64,000 bases of DNA from Perilla frutescens (lineage: Eukaryota > Streptophyta > Magnoliopsida > Lamiales > Lamiaceae), in contig BRKX01000011.1 of NCBI GenBank assembly GCA_026008535.1, positions 44,686,183 through 44,750,182 of the forward strand. Reading direction: 5' to 3'. Both the position numbers and the translations under genes were made by a program. The notes under the pieces were generated by a model. That model made no database searches, had not been told where the DNA came from, and worked only from the letters and a program-made list of their open reading frames with translations. Shown here one piece after another: positions 1 to 12,042 of this stretch (the stretch's first letter is position 1; each line of letters begins with the position of its first letter).

Positions 1-10
1 TGGAAAAAAT

Positions 11-20
11 CTATAAATAC
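11..20 (+). promoter_or_regulatory. TATA box of first LPPKRG-family gene
   Basis: A CTATAAATAC box lies about 280 bases before the ATG at 300. The interval between them is pyrimidine-rich, as expected of a plant leader. The other two paralogues also have a TATA box at their 5' side (29251-29258 and 32191-32197). The upstream promoter is off the window. Confidence 0.5.
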
Positions 21-94
21 GAGTCACCAATTCTTTATAACCCCACCTATCGCAGTAGACGCTTAATATTGGAGGATTTCAATTCGAAACAGGT

Positions 95-138
<44 letters not shown>
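95..138. repeat. (CT)n microsatellite in a 5' leader
   Basis: A CT dinucleotide run with one TATC interruption lies between the TATA box and the start codon, so it is probably transcribed as leader. The paralogue at 32318 has a similar CT run in the same place, and the one at 29370 has a short CAGTCT/CTCTC tract. Confidence 0.85.
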
Positions 139-139
<1 letters not shown>

Positions 140-299
140 ATAACGCACCTTTATACACACACACACGCTCATTAGTACATTTTTACCAGATCAAGTTCCT
201 TTTTTTTGTGGGGGGAGATTTATATTGTTTCATATCTAAGACATTGATTCCGCTCTCTTGTTTCATCAGAGTAGGGGCCGGCCGCAGTTGAATTCGACA

Positions 300-491
300 A
301 TGATGACGTCCTTCGAGAATCTACCGCCGAAGAGAGGTGCGATTAAATCTCAGATTATGCAGGAATGGAGCTACGCTGTCGTTTCCATGAACTCCATGGC
401 TGCCGACGTGCTCGGAGGTGTTGCGGCGTTTTGGTCACTCGTCGCCGTCTCATCGTACCTGCATTTTGGCTCGAATATAATTATTAAATAA
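300..491 (+). CDS. Small LPPKRG-motif protein, copy 1 (63 aa)
   Basis: This single-exon ORF starts at ATG 300 (or the next codon, 303) and ends with TAA at 489-491. I cannot name its function. Residues 8-14 read LPPKRGA and are followed by IKSQI, a predicted amphipathic segment and a hydrophobic stretch. The core LPPKRG-x-IK-x-x-I recurs in the two other small genes of this window at about the same distance from the start, which supports it as real coding sequence. The C-terminal half differs from the other copies and ends in a hydrophobic run where they have a Ser/Thr/Pro-rich tail. It may be diverged or partly decayed. A TATA box and CT-rich leader precede it. The ORF can be extended upstream only to a non-ATG codon at 258. 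Confidence 0.6.
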   Translation: MMTSFENLPPKRGAIKSQIMQEWSYAVVSMNSMAADVLGGVAAFWSLVAVSSYLHFGSNIIIK

Positions 492-1604
492 AATGTTGTT
501 GTGTGATTGAGAATGGGGTCCCACTAGGAGCATATTTAGTATTTACCCGTGTATGATCGGTTACTTCATTTGGTTTGGATTGGATTGGATTTACCGTTGT
601 TATTGTTAATATATAAAAATAGTAATTTTAGATTAAAAATGTTATGATAATCACATCCATCAAGCATGAGAGTTACCACTTTTGGCCACAGTGTCTAAAA
701 TAATATCCCCAGCAACACCCCAAGGACAACGGAGGTTTAGGGCGGACGGCATCACACGATACTCCAAAAATTATGTTTTTAATCAAACATAGTACCTATT
801 TGCCTATTTTAATTTCTCACCTATACATAAAATTTACTGTGCCAGTCTCGATAATTCAATAATTCATTGCTATTCGTTTTAATAAATATTACCTTTTTTT
901 TTTAAGTTCGTAAATATTGTTTTATTACAACCACTTTAGATATTCGCTTTTATGTATTTACTTATTTGGTAAAAATCCAACGTTCAGTTATTAAATTCTA
1001 AAATCAGCTCCTCCCACCCGGACTGTGATCCTCTACTGTGGTCTCTTACACAGCATTTCATGCTGTGCCTTTTTTCCTTTAAAACTGTATCATTTTGTTA
1101 CAATTTTAATTTTTTTTCTTTTTTATATACTTTTTAAAAAACACACAAAAATAAATTTTTAAAACTACATATTATAATCCCATGAAAAGTCAACCAAGAG
1201 GAAGAGAAAGCTGAAAACAGAAAATTAAAATAATAAATCTCAATATTTAATAATTACCTTATAATAACTAAAAAATTAAATTAAAAAAAATTATAAACAC
1301 TAATTTTGAAACCCAATTCCTATTTAATAATCTAAGAAACTGAAAGAAAAATATAACCCTAAGTATGAAATAGTATGTTAATTAGATTTTTTTTAAAATC
1401 ATTAGTGTTTTATTTTGGAAAGAAAGAAATAAAAAAAAAAAAGAGAGAGAGAAGGAAGGGAAAAATTTGTGTCAAACTGCACCGTTTTTCTGTGAAAAAG
1501 GACACAACATGTGTTGCTGTGCAATGGACACTGTAGAGGATCATCATCCCCTCCCACCCACCCACCCACCCACACACGTATAAGGATCAAATGTAAATAT
1601 GATC
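492..1604. other. AT-rich intergenic sequence
   Basis: This is the 3' flank of the small gene followed by A/T-rich sequence with homopolymer runs. I see no coding sequence or definable element. A (CCCA)n tract lies at about 1553-1574. Confidence 0.6.
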
Positions 1605-3338
1605 CTAGTGTGTAAATTAGGGATTGATCTTATTCCTTGAATCTTGTTACATGTATGTTTATGATTAATTTTTATTTATTTTATACTTTATATTTATTTT
1701 GTAAAAAATCTCATTTTTGTCGTGCAAATTAATCAATATCTTAACAAATCTGACTTTCCTTAATTAACGTCATTTCCACACCTTTTCAATATTTGTGCAG
1801 CCGTATATTTTCAAAATTTTCACTATCAAACATTTGTCAATTTAATTAGTGAAGCATAGTGATTATTTTTATTTATTTTTGTAATGATATCTTCATTTTT
1901 TTTTCGTTCATATTATTGTAATGATTATTGTATCTTTTCATTTAATTTTTATTTTTCATAATATTTAATCATCACAATGATTATCCCAATGATTTTTAAG
2001 CTATTCTTTATTTAATTTATATCCAAATGAGATTATAATTTTCATGTCTTCAATTTAAACTAAGAAAAAATTAGAAATGTTTTATAATTTTAATTCAATG
2101 TGAAATTTGAACCGAATGTTAATTTTTTTTAGTGGTTATGCTTATGCTTTAATAACTGATTATGTTAAGTTCTTATATAGTTGTCTTTTGAATATTAATA
2201 CTTTTTTTATTGTATTAATGCTTTTTTTGTTATTGGTAATGCATCATTGAATTTTATTGTGAATTTTTAGCTCATTTTATTCTACTTATTTATTCGAGCA
2301 TATTATTAATGCTTTTTTTTGTTTGAAAACATAATTTATTCTCTATTTTAATTCAATTGGTGGTTTTATGGATTATATGGATTTAAAAAATTAGTAAGAT
2401 TTTTTTTAATAAATTAAATTCAGTATTAAATTTGAACATAACATTAAATTTTTTTGTCCAAATGCTTAGTTTTGGTTTTTTTGATGCTTTATCAGTTGAT
2501 TATGTTAAGTTATTGTAAATTCATTTATTCAATATTAATGCTTTTTTTGACTAAATGAATGCTTATTTTATGGTTGGTAATGCTTTATCATCTGATTTGG
2601 TATATTTATCATGAATTATTGATAAATTCATAATTGTATTAAACTAGCATCATCAAATGTCAATTAAAGTATCATGTAATGTCATATTAGCATAGACAAA
2701 TAGATTATACTATAATCTTGTTTAACATCATTCATAAATGATTATAACATAGTTGAATATGAATTGTATCCTTATAAAAGTCTAATACATATTAAAACTA
2801 TCAAATTCACAATTGCACTAAACTAGCAATATCAAACACAATTAAAGCACCATGAAATGTAAAATTAGCATTATTTCATATTATAAAAATTGAAAATAAT
2901 TCCTAATAAATTTTAATTGATCCACCTAAAAAATAATATTTATAGATATGCATTAAAATAAATTGGATGCTTAATATATTTTCGTAGTTTGTATAAAATT
3001 CTCACAATACCAAATCAATTGGCATTAAATTCTTCACCGATATGTAATGTGATTTTGATGTGGTTTAGTTGCTCCAAAAAAAAAAGAGCGCACGAATATA
3101 TTTCTTTGATTCATGAATCATGATTTCGTGGATGGGCGTGTTAGGGAAGGTATAATCTTCCTATTTAATAGGCGCTCAAATTGGGAACTCGAAAATTAAA
3201 TACGCTAAAATCCATTTACACTTGTGCCACATAAGTCAAATAAAAATGGGTAGGTTTCCAACAATTTTCTAAAATAACCTAGACCGTTCAAATCACTAAA
3301 TAAATGGGTGTGATTAATCCCTAATTTACACACTAAGA
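1605..3338. mobile_element. Candidate non-autonomous DNA transposon with terminal inverted repeats
   Basis: About 28 bases at 1605-1632 (core GTGTGTAAATTAGGGATT) recur as reverse complement at about 3311-3338 with roughly four mismatches. The 1.7 kb between them is very AT-rich with no ORF of note. It contains imperfect internal direct repeats: a block near 2095-2260 resembles 2417-2600, and 2624-2695 resembles 2804-2875. I could not find a clear target-site duplication, so superfamily and exact ends are open. Confidence 0.45.
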
Positions 3339-3829
3339 ACATATATGCATGATTATATTCCCCATATACATATATATATCTGAAAAATATAATGCTTACT
3401 AAAATGTTCTAAATGTATAGACCACATATACGCTTTGGAATAAATAAATTGAACTACTGTAAAGTCTGTTGCTGTCCTACAAAGCTGCTGTGTAGACTTG
3501 AAATAATATCTGCTCGGAATGATATTACTCTCTGCTCTAAAATGATTTGAGTACATGTTGAGAGTTGAGTGTTGCATCTCTGGGAATACATGCTGTTGTA
3601 CATCTTCCCTAATATGTAAGAATATTCCCACGTGCTTATTTGTATGCTATTGTTAGGGTACAATATTGATCGTTAGTTTCTACTGCAATATCATCTCCTT
3701 ACCTGTTTCTGTTCATTATTCTCGCATGATTAAATCACAACTTACCAAAAGGTTAACAAGGCTGTTATCTTTCCATTTATGTAATAAAGTTAAGCCTATA
3801 TTATGCCCATTATTCTAAAAAATAAAATG
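3339..3829. other. Intergenic flank of the Sirevirus insertion
   Basis: Unassigned sequence up to the CATGT target site. Two overlapping minus-strand ORFs of 69 and 92 codons here resemble no family I know and are probably chance ORFs. Confidence 0.5.
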
Positions 3830-3834
3830 CATGT

Positions 3835-4896
3835 TGTTATAATTTGTTGCCTGAAACAATGTGAATTACGGATGTAGATTGCAAAGTTCAATGTAATGTT
3901 GAAGCTAGTATTACCACATTGCCTTCAACATGCAGCGAAAACATAAATAGTACTTTGCACAAAACAAGTTTTAAATCACACTCCTTACGGTGTGTGATTG
4001 CCTCAAAGCGGAATTCACTATCACAAGTGAAACACAAAAACAATGCTGATGTTGTCTCGGTTCACTCCCTTGACAACACTGCATAAAACATACAGAAGAC
4101 TATCCTAGCTTCACTCACTCGAATAATCACTCAAAAATAAACCTATCTAAACACATAGATAGATTACAACCAGTCACTCTAAATCATAGACTTCTCAAAG
4201 TTAACTATCTAACCTACACACACAACTGGAATGAAGGTCTCAGCTGATTGGGACACTAGGCAGATGTCGAGGAAGATGTCTTGGATTTCAGAGATGACAC
4301 TAGATGCAAGATTCAGAGCTTTTCACAAACCACGGTGATAACCTGCTTGCATAAATGATTCTAAGGTCTAAGGAGACCTTAAATACTTCCTCCATCTTGG
4401 CTGGGTAGTTTCTACACGATCCTTGATGAGTTGGATGCAAAACTACCGCCTTCCACTACCCTTGCTGAACTGAACTCGAGATAACCGTCCTCTGCACTAC
4501 GTGGCACACGTTCTTCAACATCGTGTAACAATGGCGGTTACTCCAGCAACCCAAGTTCTCTGCAACGGTTAGTGTATAAGATGAAGTGGGGAACATCACG
4601 TCCCTTGAAACTCGGAACAGATTCTGACCTAGTCAAAATCAAGCATAATTCACGTTTTAAATTAAAATAAAATATCTAATAAATCCCTTAAATCGTGGAA
4701 AATGATATGTGATAAAAATCACAATTTATTCAGATTAATTTAAAATAAATTAATTCAAAATACTAGGAAAGGATAAGGTTAGAGATCCGAGTGTTATACT
4801 CGGTGTGCCGAGAATGACGAACAACATTAGGTACGACATTGATTGCAATGTTATCAACGAAGTGATAACATCATCTGGAACACGTCATACTCAACA
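3835..4896 (-). repeat. 3' LTR of the Sirevirus-like element
   Basis: This 1062-base LTR begins TGTTATAATTTG and ends ACTCAACA, and matches 21419-22481 with scattered substitutions (a few per cent by eye over the first 400 bases). CATGT precedes it at 3830-3834. The element reads on the minus strand, so this copy is its 3' LTR. Confidence 0.95.
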
Positions 4897-5033
4897 ATCT
4901 CCCCCTTAAGCTTATCCTTTCTGCACAAAACATTATGCTCAATATATACATGATTAGAGCCGCAGCGGAATACGATCAAAAATATTGGAGTTCAAAAACT
5001 CCCCCTTAAGGTCTGCTCCCCCTTAAGTTATTA
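4897..5033 (-). promoter_or_regulatory. Repeated polypurine tract of the Sirevirus-like element
   Basis: On the minus strand CTTAAGGGGGAG occurs next to the 3' LTR (4899-4910) and twice more within the next 130 bases (about 5000-5011 and 5019-5030). The LTR-adjacent copy is the expected plus-strand primer. Several copies of an AAGGGGG-core tract are a described hallmark of Sireviruses. Confidence 0.8.
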
Positions 5034-5761
5034 TCTGTAAAATAATATACAAAGTTAGTAGGTATAAACCCCTATACAATAGTATACAACAGGGTTAGTG
5101 GGTATTTACCCCTGTACAGAAAAATTAGTGGGTAATGATCCCATATACAGAAATAATGTTGAGAACATTCTCAACAAACATCACACATGTTAAAAACGTG
5201 CGAGCATAATCACAATGTTGAGACCATTCCCAACATAAAACATCACATACTATAAGTTATGTGAAAAACAGAATAACAATGTTAAAAACATTCTCAACAT
5301 AAAACATCACACATTAAGATACGCATACGAAATATATAGCAAAATCATCAACTCATGCTGATGATTAAACCAAAAATATCCAAGGATATCCAATCATAGA
5401 TACCCAACAACAAAAATAAAATGTGTCCATGCACATCAAAAAACCAACAAGGATGTAAACACATCCAAAATAAACTTGTGTCCAGCACAATACATAACCA
5501 AAAAATTAAATTGTTTTTGTCAAAGAAAAATCATATTTTCTTCTTCCCCTTAGCCTTGGCCACGGACTTTCTAGTCTTCTCTCCTTCAGCACCAACATCA
5601 CTAGCATCAGCATCGGCATCTACTCCCCCTTTTTGTGTAGAAAGGGTTCCCTAAAGTGCTTGACGAAGCTCAACCATTGCATTGGTGAGCACTGTGCTTT
5701 GATGAATTAAGAAATCCATCTGTGAGACATAGGACTTTAAGACCTGCACAGAAATTGTCAT
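5034..5761. other. Non-coding 3' region of the Sirevirus-like element
   Basis: Untranslated sequence between the envelope-like ORF and the polypurine tracts. It is rich in AACATT/ATGTTG words and has repeated ATAATGTTGAGAACATTCTC-like segments (about 5152-5300). Short palindromic repeats of this kind are typical of Sirevirus non-coding regions. Confidence 0.6.
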
Positions 5762-7066
5762 CTAGTGTGAGGAAACACTTGCTAAATCACTTCCAGAGAG
5801 AGGAGGAGAGAGTGTACTATCTGCAGCAACATCCTGTCCAACATTCCTTGATGCAGCTGTTGAACTTCGACCAAAGATGTATGGAAGATCAATTACACGA
5901 TCTTCATTTCCTTTAGGCTTGATGATAGAGATAGTTGCAGTTTCAGTAACTATCTTCTTCTTATTTGGCTTTACACCTTGGTCAACTAAGAGGGCATAGA
6001 TAAGACAGGAAAAAGGTAAAATGCTGGCGGTGTTTGTCTTTGCAGCTGACTTCATCATGCAATCAAAGATGTATTCTCCGAGATTGAAGAGAATTTTTGT
6101 ACCAAGTTTAAAGAGCAAGATGGCTTGATCAACCGTGAGGACTGAAGTGTTGGTGGTGGGTAACCAGTTATACACAATCAATTTGTGTAAAACAGAGTAG
6201 AAAAATGTGAGCTTAGATGTGGAAATTTTGTTAGTCCACTTAGTAACCACACCACCAGTAACAGTCCCAACAACATCATCAATTAAGTCTAGGCTAATAA
6301 TATCCGAATCATTACCTAGACCCAAGAATTTGTTGATCACCATAGGGTTAAAAACATAGATTTTATTTCGCATATAAACCTCTCCAAATTTGCTCTTAGA
6401 TTTATCACCCATCTCAGGAGACACATTCGCATAAAACTCAGCAATAACATCAGGTTCAAAAGATGACAGTTCAGTGACAGATTTCCAGAGAACTCTTTCT
6501 TTCAAGAAAACATTCATCCCATACTTCTTAAAACTAAGTACATCAATTTGTTTTTCAACACGAGTGGGGTGAAGAATAACAGTTTTATGAAGTGTTTTTG
6601 CATGTTGGGAGTAGAAAGTCTTACTGAAAGCGGAAGAAACATCATGTGGGGAACCTGGAAGATAGACTGGTTCAGAGTCAGCGGAATCTGCATTGTCTTT
6701 GACATCGGTTGAATGAGTGGAAGTTGGAGATACTATTTCTTTGGTTGTGCCTGAGGAGACCATTTCTTGTGAAGAAGTGGGGGAAAGTTCCTTCTTCCTA
6801 GGACCAGTTGTAGTGCCCTTTTTTCTTTTTCCTTTCAAAGTTTGTCCTGAAGTCGCAGGCTTGGCAGGAACATTATCCTCTGGTATTGCAGAAAGAGGCT
6901 CCTCTTGTTGTTTAACATCAACTTCCACATCATCGACAACTTTGTCTGGAGAATTTTCAAGAGGGTTCTTCTCATCCTCAGACTCATCTTTCAGTGATCT
7001 TGCTGGTTTTTCTTCCATTTTCAGCGTTCTCCTTGCCTTTTTGCTAGAACCCTCACCGGCCTCTTC
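5762..7066 (-). pseudogene. Envelope-like extra ORF of the Sirevirus, C-terminal part
   Basis: This is the larger part of the extra ORF 3' of pol. Its first third is charged and Ser/Thr/Pro-rich with Lys-rich patches (KGKRKKG, GPRKKE). The rest resembles the 'putative plant transposon protein' domain, with EFYANV and a VFNPMVINKFLGL segment about 200-250 residues in. The function is not established; such ORFs are called envelope-like because of position. The 5' part lies at 15441-15860, separated by the 7072-15440 insertion. Subtracting the insertion and one CTTAA copy puts both parts in the same frame. The first 31 codons that can be read at 7159-7067 belong to the inserted LTR. Confidence 0.8.
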
Positions 7067-7071
7067 CTTAA

Positions 7072-8551
7072 TGATGTGTGAAATTTTAGTTTTAAAACTT
7101 GAATCAACTTGCAAGTGAACAAGTAAATGTAGTACAGGGTGAAACGAGGTCGAATCCACAGGGAAAAAGAAAGTTTAAATAAGCACGTACTATGACATCG
7201 GCTCCTATTTGTTATCTAGACGACGAAATGGATAATTGTTTGATTTAAAACTAACTAAATACTAGAGCAAAGTAAATAATTGCAATTAACAAATAAATTG
7301 GGCAATTAAGGAAAGGAACACTCTCGGGGTTAGGTTTATTGGATTAATTAATACAAAATCTAATTATAATGGATGCTTAATTTCCAATTCAAGATTACCA
7401 AGGCGATCACAAATTTATTCTATATCTCCTCTCAAAGCATATAGAATATGGGGCACATGCATAGGATTATTGTCTCCAACTAATACCTAAGTGTGCTTAC
7501 CAAGAGCACCAAGGATCTATGCCTCAACAACTATCTCAAACCTCTCGATTTTATTGATAATTGCTCTTTGAATTCTAGGATCCTATGTTGAAGCTCATCT
7601 CTCGAATTTTGAATCAACATACATAATCATGCTAATTAATTATCAATTAGTTATCACCAATCAACAATACATAACACCCATACATAACAAGAATCCAAAG
7701 TATAATCAAGAACCATTAAACATCCAAAATAAACATCATTTATATCTCATAATCCAAATAAAACCAACACCCAAGAGTATCAAAGATTTAGCTTCTCATA
7801 ATTACATGGGTAACCAAAATCTCTACAAGAAGGAAGATGATTTTAACAAAATTAAAGAACAAAAGAACCCGGATGGATGTTTTGGCCTTCAAATCTTGCT
7901 TCAACTTTGTTCTTCTTACCCAATCTTCAATTCTCTTTCTTCTCTCTTCTTCTTCAAGTATTTCTCTCTCTAAAAGTGGCTAAGGGTAGAATGGAATGAC
8001 CTAATTTTATATTGGGGTGAGTTTATATAGTGGAGGAATAAAAGAATTAAAAGAAAATCAAAAATGGGGGAAAAAAGATGAAAAATCCGAAAGCCTGACA
8101 TAGGGGCGCGACACGAAGCCGGTCGCGCCCCTTCGGCTCGCGTCGTGCCAGGATGGCGCGACCCGAGCGGAGGATGCTGACTCGGGTCGCATTGCAAGTG
8201 GTGGAAAATCAGCTGCGGACACGGAGCGGCGGTCGCGGTGCTGGGCTGGCTCGGGTCGCGCCTACAGCCCTGCTCCGATACCTTTCACGGTTTTACTTCG
8301 TTCTCTCTCATCTCTTGTCCGATTGAGGTGATTCAACTTGCACCATGCTCCCAATTCAATCCTCTATCTTCCCATGGCATTGAATTACTCAAAAATTCAT
8401 TTATTCATCCACAGTTTTCTGCAAAACTCAAATAAGAAACAAAACTCTCAAGTAGGAAGATTAAGAGCACAATTTAGGTTAAAACACATGCAAAACTCTT
8501 CAATCCACTTCATTTAAACCTCAAAATATTGTGCCAAAATACCACTCATCA
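7072..8551 (-). repeat. 3' LTR of the nested Ty3 element
   Basis: It matches 13962-15440 with very few differences (one substitution in roughly the first 500 bases by eye). A minus-strand TATA box CTATATAAAC lies at 8021-8030. Immediately upstream of it (higher coordinates, about 8100-8275) is a CpG-rich block in otherwise AT-rich sequence, probably part of U3. Confidence 0.95.
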
Positions 8552-8566
8552 ACTCCCCCAAACTTA
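8552..8566 (-). promoter_or_regulatory. Polypurine tract of the nested Ty3 element
   Basis: On the minus strand AAGTTTGGGGGAGT abuts the start of the 3' LTR (TGATGAGTGG). This is the expected plus-strand primer and fixes the orientation. Confidence 0.85.
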
Positions 8567-9594
8567 AAAGATTGTTTGTCCCCAAACAATGAAGAAAAGA
8601 GAAATAAGGTTTAAATGATTAAATGCGGATAAAATGATGGAATTTGCTTCAGAGATTCAAAACACACTTTGTACATTCAAGCATGACATTCAAAGATCAA
8701 CAAGCCTTGACAAATTATACAATGCATGGCCAAAAGAACTTGTAACCTCTCTATGATATAAGATCACTCATCACTCAAGTGTTTAGGTTATAAGTGTGTA
8801 CACTCAAAATCAAGTCATACGAGAAGTCTACCATAGGCTTGTAATGTGTCTATTCTCTCCACCACCTATATGTGCTTTCAAACAAGAATCATTAAGGGCT
8901 TTTTCAAGGTTGTAATGAAGTCTTTTTTGGTAAGGTGGGGATTGTTTGGCTAAGTGACTCAATTAAGAATTAATCCTCAATAATTCAAATCTCCATACTA
9001 ACAAAGTAGAACTACACAAGCACTCTTCTACCTTCCAAGCTTTCACAAAATCTCAAAATCTAGAAATTTTGTCATGATAAACAATATTACTTATGTTTCT
9101 TGCTCTTTCATTTCAATGATAATAAAAAAATGTGAACACATCATTTTTTTTTCTTTTTCTTTTTTTTTTCAACTTTTCTCTCTTTTTTTTGTGTTCATTT
9201 CTCTCTTTTTTTCGTAAGAGCTAAGAAGGGTTATTTGGCATTTTCGTCTCAAATACTCTAAAATGAAATTTTCATTTCAAGCACTCCAAATTTCTCATAA
9301 TCATTAATTCATCATTACTAATTATTCCCAACCCAAGGCAAAATAATGAAATATGGTCTCATAGCTCAAAGGGGCTAATAAGGGATTTAGTGTTGGAATG
9401 GTAAAATTTGGGTAGAGTAGGCTAGACAAAAGATGGCCTTAAATCCTTTTCGAGTCATCAAGCACACTCTTGCAATCTCGAGTTAGACACAATGCAAGTT
9501 CTAGAGATAATTCAAGTATGCATGATTACCACACAAGCAAGGAAAAGATTGTAAAATTAAAGCAATCTTTGGCTCAAAATCTCACATGGCTCAA
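8567..9594. other. Non-coding interior of the nested Ty3 element
   Basis: I see no coding sequence. A T-rich pyrimidine tract lies at about 9145-9215. The region sits where pol would be expected. The CTCAA target site of the solo LTR is at 9590-9594. Confidence 0.6.
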
Positions 9595-11020
9595 TGATGC
9601 ACTATTTATTATGCACTAAACTGCAACTAACACAGGACAATGCAATATAGCAAGGGAATCGAGTATCGTATCCACAGGGACTGATTATTTGACAATACTG
9701 AGTACTAAGCTAACAACTCTCTATTATTCAGGCTAATAATTTATAAGACTTCTAAAACTAGGCACGAATTTAAATAAATTAAAAGAGAATAAACATAACC
9801 AAATAATGCAAATAAATATCTAAGCAAATATTCAAACTCAAACAATTAATGAAATACTAATCCTAGGGAATCCAGCACACATGTATCCACTATGATTCAA
9901 TTTAATCTTAATCTTTCTCAATTTTAATCCGATTAAAGGTGAGGAATCAGAAATATATCTAACTATCTCCGCCAGGTCTCAAGGTAGAAGCAGATTAACA
10001 AACAACCTATTACTTTCGTCTCTAGGTTAATTTACTAACTCCCAATAGAACCACAGATTTAAATTCCCCTACAGATTCCTTAGAACGTGTATCAAATTAT
10101 TCAATTAATCCCACTAATTAATTATCTCCATCAGGACTCAAATTAACTAGCTAGCATGCATCAATTATGATCAGTAATTAAGCATGAAATCAAAAGCTCT
10201 TGAACATTTGAACGCAATAATCGGAAGGGAAAAATAACAAGATTAAATTAAATACATAGCTTCAATCATGCTTTGCAAACCCTAGAATTAATAAAAGACT
10301 ACTCACGCATAATTAAAACTATAGAAATAATAGAAATAACAATAAACATTGACATAAAATAAATGTGCAATAGAATAGAAAAATCGGAATGAAGATTCGT
10401 TGAATAAAACTTCAATTCTTCATTCTTGAATGTCCACACAACCTCGAAAGTAAATTAAGTTTGGAACTCTAAAATAATGAATCCAGTCCATAAAATTCAT
10501 CCAAAACAATCCTATATATTCTAGGTATTGAAAATCCGGACCGAAAGAAAAGTTCGTGGGCCGAAAATGCGTCCCGGGGACAATTTCCGTCGATCCCGCC
10601 GACCCATAAGTGGGTCCCCGCCGATCGGCGGGTAGGACCGGCGGCCCCTACCCGCCGATCAGCGGCTGGATCGGCGAGGGAAACAGCGATTTCCGCCGTT
10701 CTGGCCGCCGGTCGGCGAGTTGCCCGGCAGCTCCGCGCGCCTCCACCGTTTCGCTCCGTTCTCCTTCGTTTCTCGTCCGATTAACCCGATTCAAGTTGTG
10801 TTGCGACCCTCTCTTGATCCTCTATCTTTCTAGCAACTTTTCTCCTTGAATTGGATCTTGGATAAATCCCAAATTCAGCTCAAACTTGCACAAGAAACAC
10901 CAAAACATCAAATAACCCATGGAAACTCGAAACTAGTATAAAACCTCAACAAACGCATGCATTAATCTTCGAATATGATCTATATAACTCCTCAAATGCA
11001 TGTAAAACCCATGTTTATCA
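9595..11020 (-). mobile_element. Solo LTR inserted in the nested Ty3 element
   Basis: The sequence begins TGATGCACTA, ends GTTTATCA, and is flanked by CTCAA at 9590-9594 and 11021-11025. No second LTR or internal domain accompanies it, so it is probably the product of recombination between two LTRs. The motif TCGTATCCACAGGGACTG near its left end resembles a related motif in the surrounding Ty3 LTRs. A minus-strand TATATA box lies at about 10512-10518 with a CpG-rich block at 10555-10740 just upstream of it. That block contains a perfect 14-bp inverted repeat (10623-10636 and 10647-10660). Orientation is inferred from the TATA box and is less sure than the ends. Confidence 0.88.
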
Positions 11021-11421
11021 CTCAACTAAGATCAAAAGGTAATACATTTAATAATTTATCAAGGCAAATATCAACAAATCAAAAAATGCTTTCATGTCAT
11101 TTTTCCAAATAAAACCATCTCATCATAAGCAATATAACAACCCAATTCACACTTCAATCATTTTCAACCACAAGTCTTCACAAGATCAAAAACTAAATCA
11201 AAAACCACCGGTTATTGAAAGCAAGTAAACGTGCAAACAAACTAAAAATTTAAAATTTTATCAAAGTTTTAATGCAAACTACATGCAAATGCAAAATAAA
11301 AAAAACAAACAAAAAGGAGTCCAAAATAACCACACTTCTCCCTCTCCCAAACTTATTCGGAACAAAGTACCAATAAATTTGAAAAAGAAGAAGTGGTTTA
11401 TTTTGGACGGACTTACAACCG

Positions 11422-12039
11422 TCAAGGCGGGTTTGGTGGCACTTGACACCACCTTAGAACTCTTTTTTTCTTTCTTTGCAGCTTAGAAGTCAAATCCGGA
11501 TCAAAGATTCTATAATACTCCTTGGGCATCTCCTCTTCTTTCCTTGCTTTCATGTTCTGAATTCGTAGATTTATCTCTTGGACCACCTTGGATTCTTCAA
11601 TGCACTTAAGCTCATCATCTTTTATAGCTTCCCTCCTCATGGAAATAGGGAACATGGCTCTTGACTCATGCACTCGAAGGATAAGCTCACATTTCTCCAT
11701 ATCTATCAATGCTCTCCTGGTGCTCAAAAATGGTCTCCCCAAGATAAGAGGCACATTTGTGTCCTCTTTCATATCAAGCACCAAGAAATCAATTGGGAAG
11801 ATGAATTTATCCACCTTTACTAGCACATCTTCTAAGATTCCTTTTGGATAGGTAAAAGTGTGATCCGCCATTTGTAAGCAAATACTCGTTGGCTTGAGCT
11901 TCCCAATGTTGAGTTTCTTGAAGAAAGAAAGGGGCATGATATTTATGCTTGCTCCCAAGTCACACAAAGCATTCCCAAATAATTTCTCCCCAAAACTACA
12001 AGGAATGATGAAACTCCCCGGATCCTTGAGCTTTGGTGG
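11422..12039 (-). pseudogene. Aspartic protease domain of the nested Ty3 element
   Basis: The retropepsin-like domain contains the catalytic motif CDLGASINIMP, in which D-L-G-A replaces the usual D-S/T-G. This is common in Athila/Tat-type proteases. LILGRPFLSTRRA follows about 60 residues later. Conserved upstream residues (PPKLKDPGSF) begin immediately after an in-frame TAG at 12040-12042, so the domain was once read through from gag. The frame is the same as gag's. After the last codons no reverse transcriptase follows. Confidence 0.85.
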
Positions 12040-12042
12040 CTA

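Noticed and set aside
6717..7118. 133-codon plus-strand ORF rich in Ser and Phe
   Set aside because: It is the reverse reading of the low-complexity part of the envelope-like ORF.
7629..8435. Plus-strand ORFs of 114, 65 and similar lengths, repeated at 14519-15324
   Set aside because: They lie in the two LTR copies of the nested Ty3 element, antisense to it, with no recognisable domain.
10610..10849. 79-codon plus-strand ORF
   Set aside because: It falls in the CpG-rich block of the solo LTR and has no protein-like pattern.
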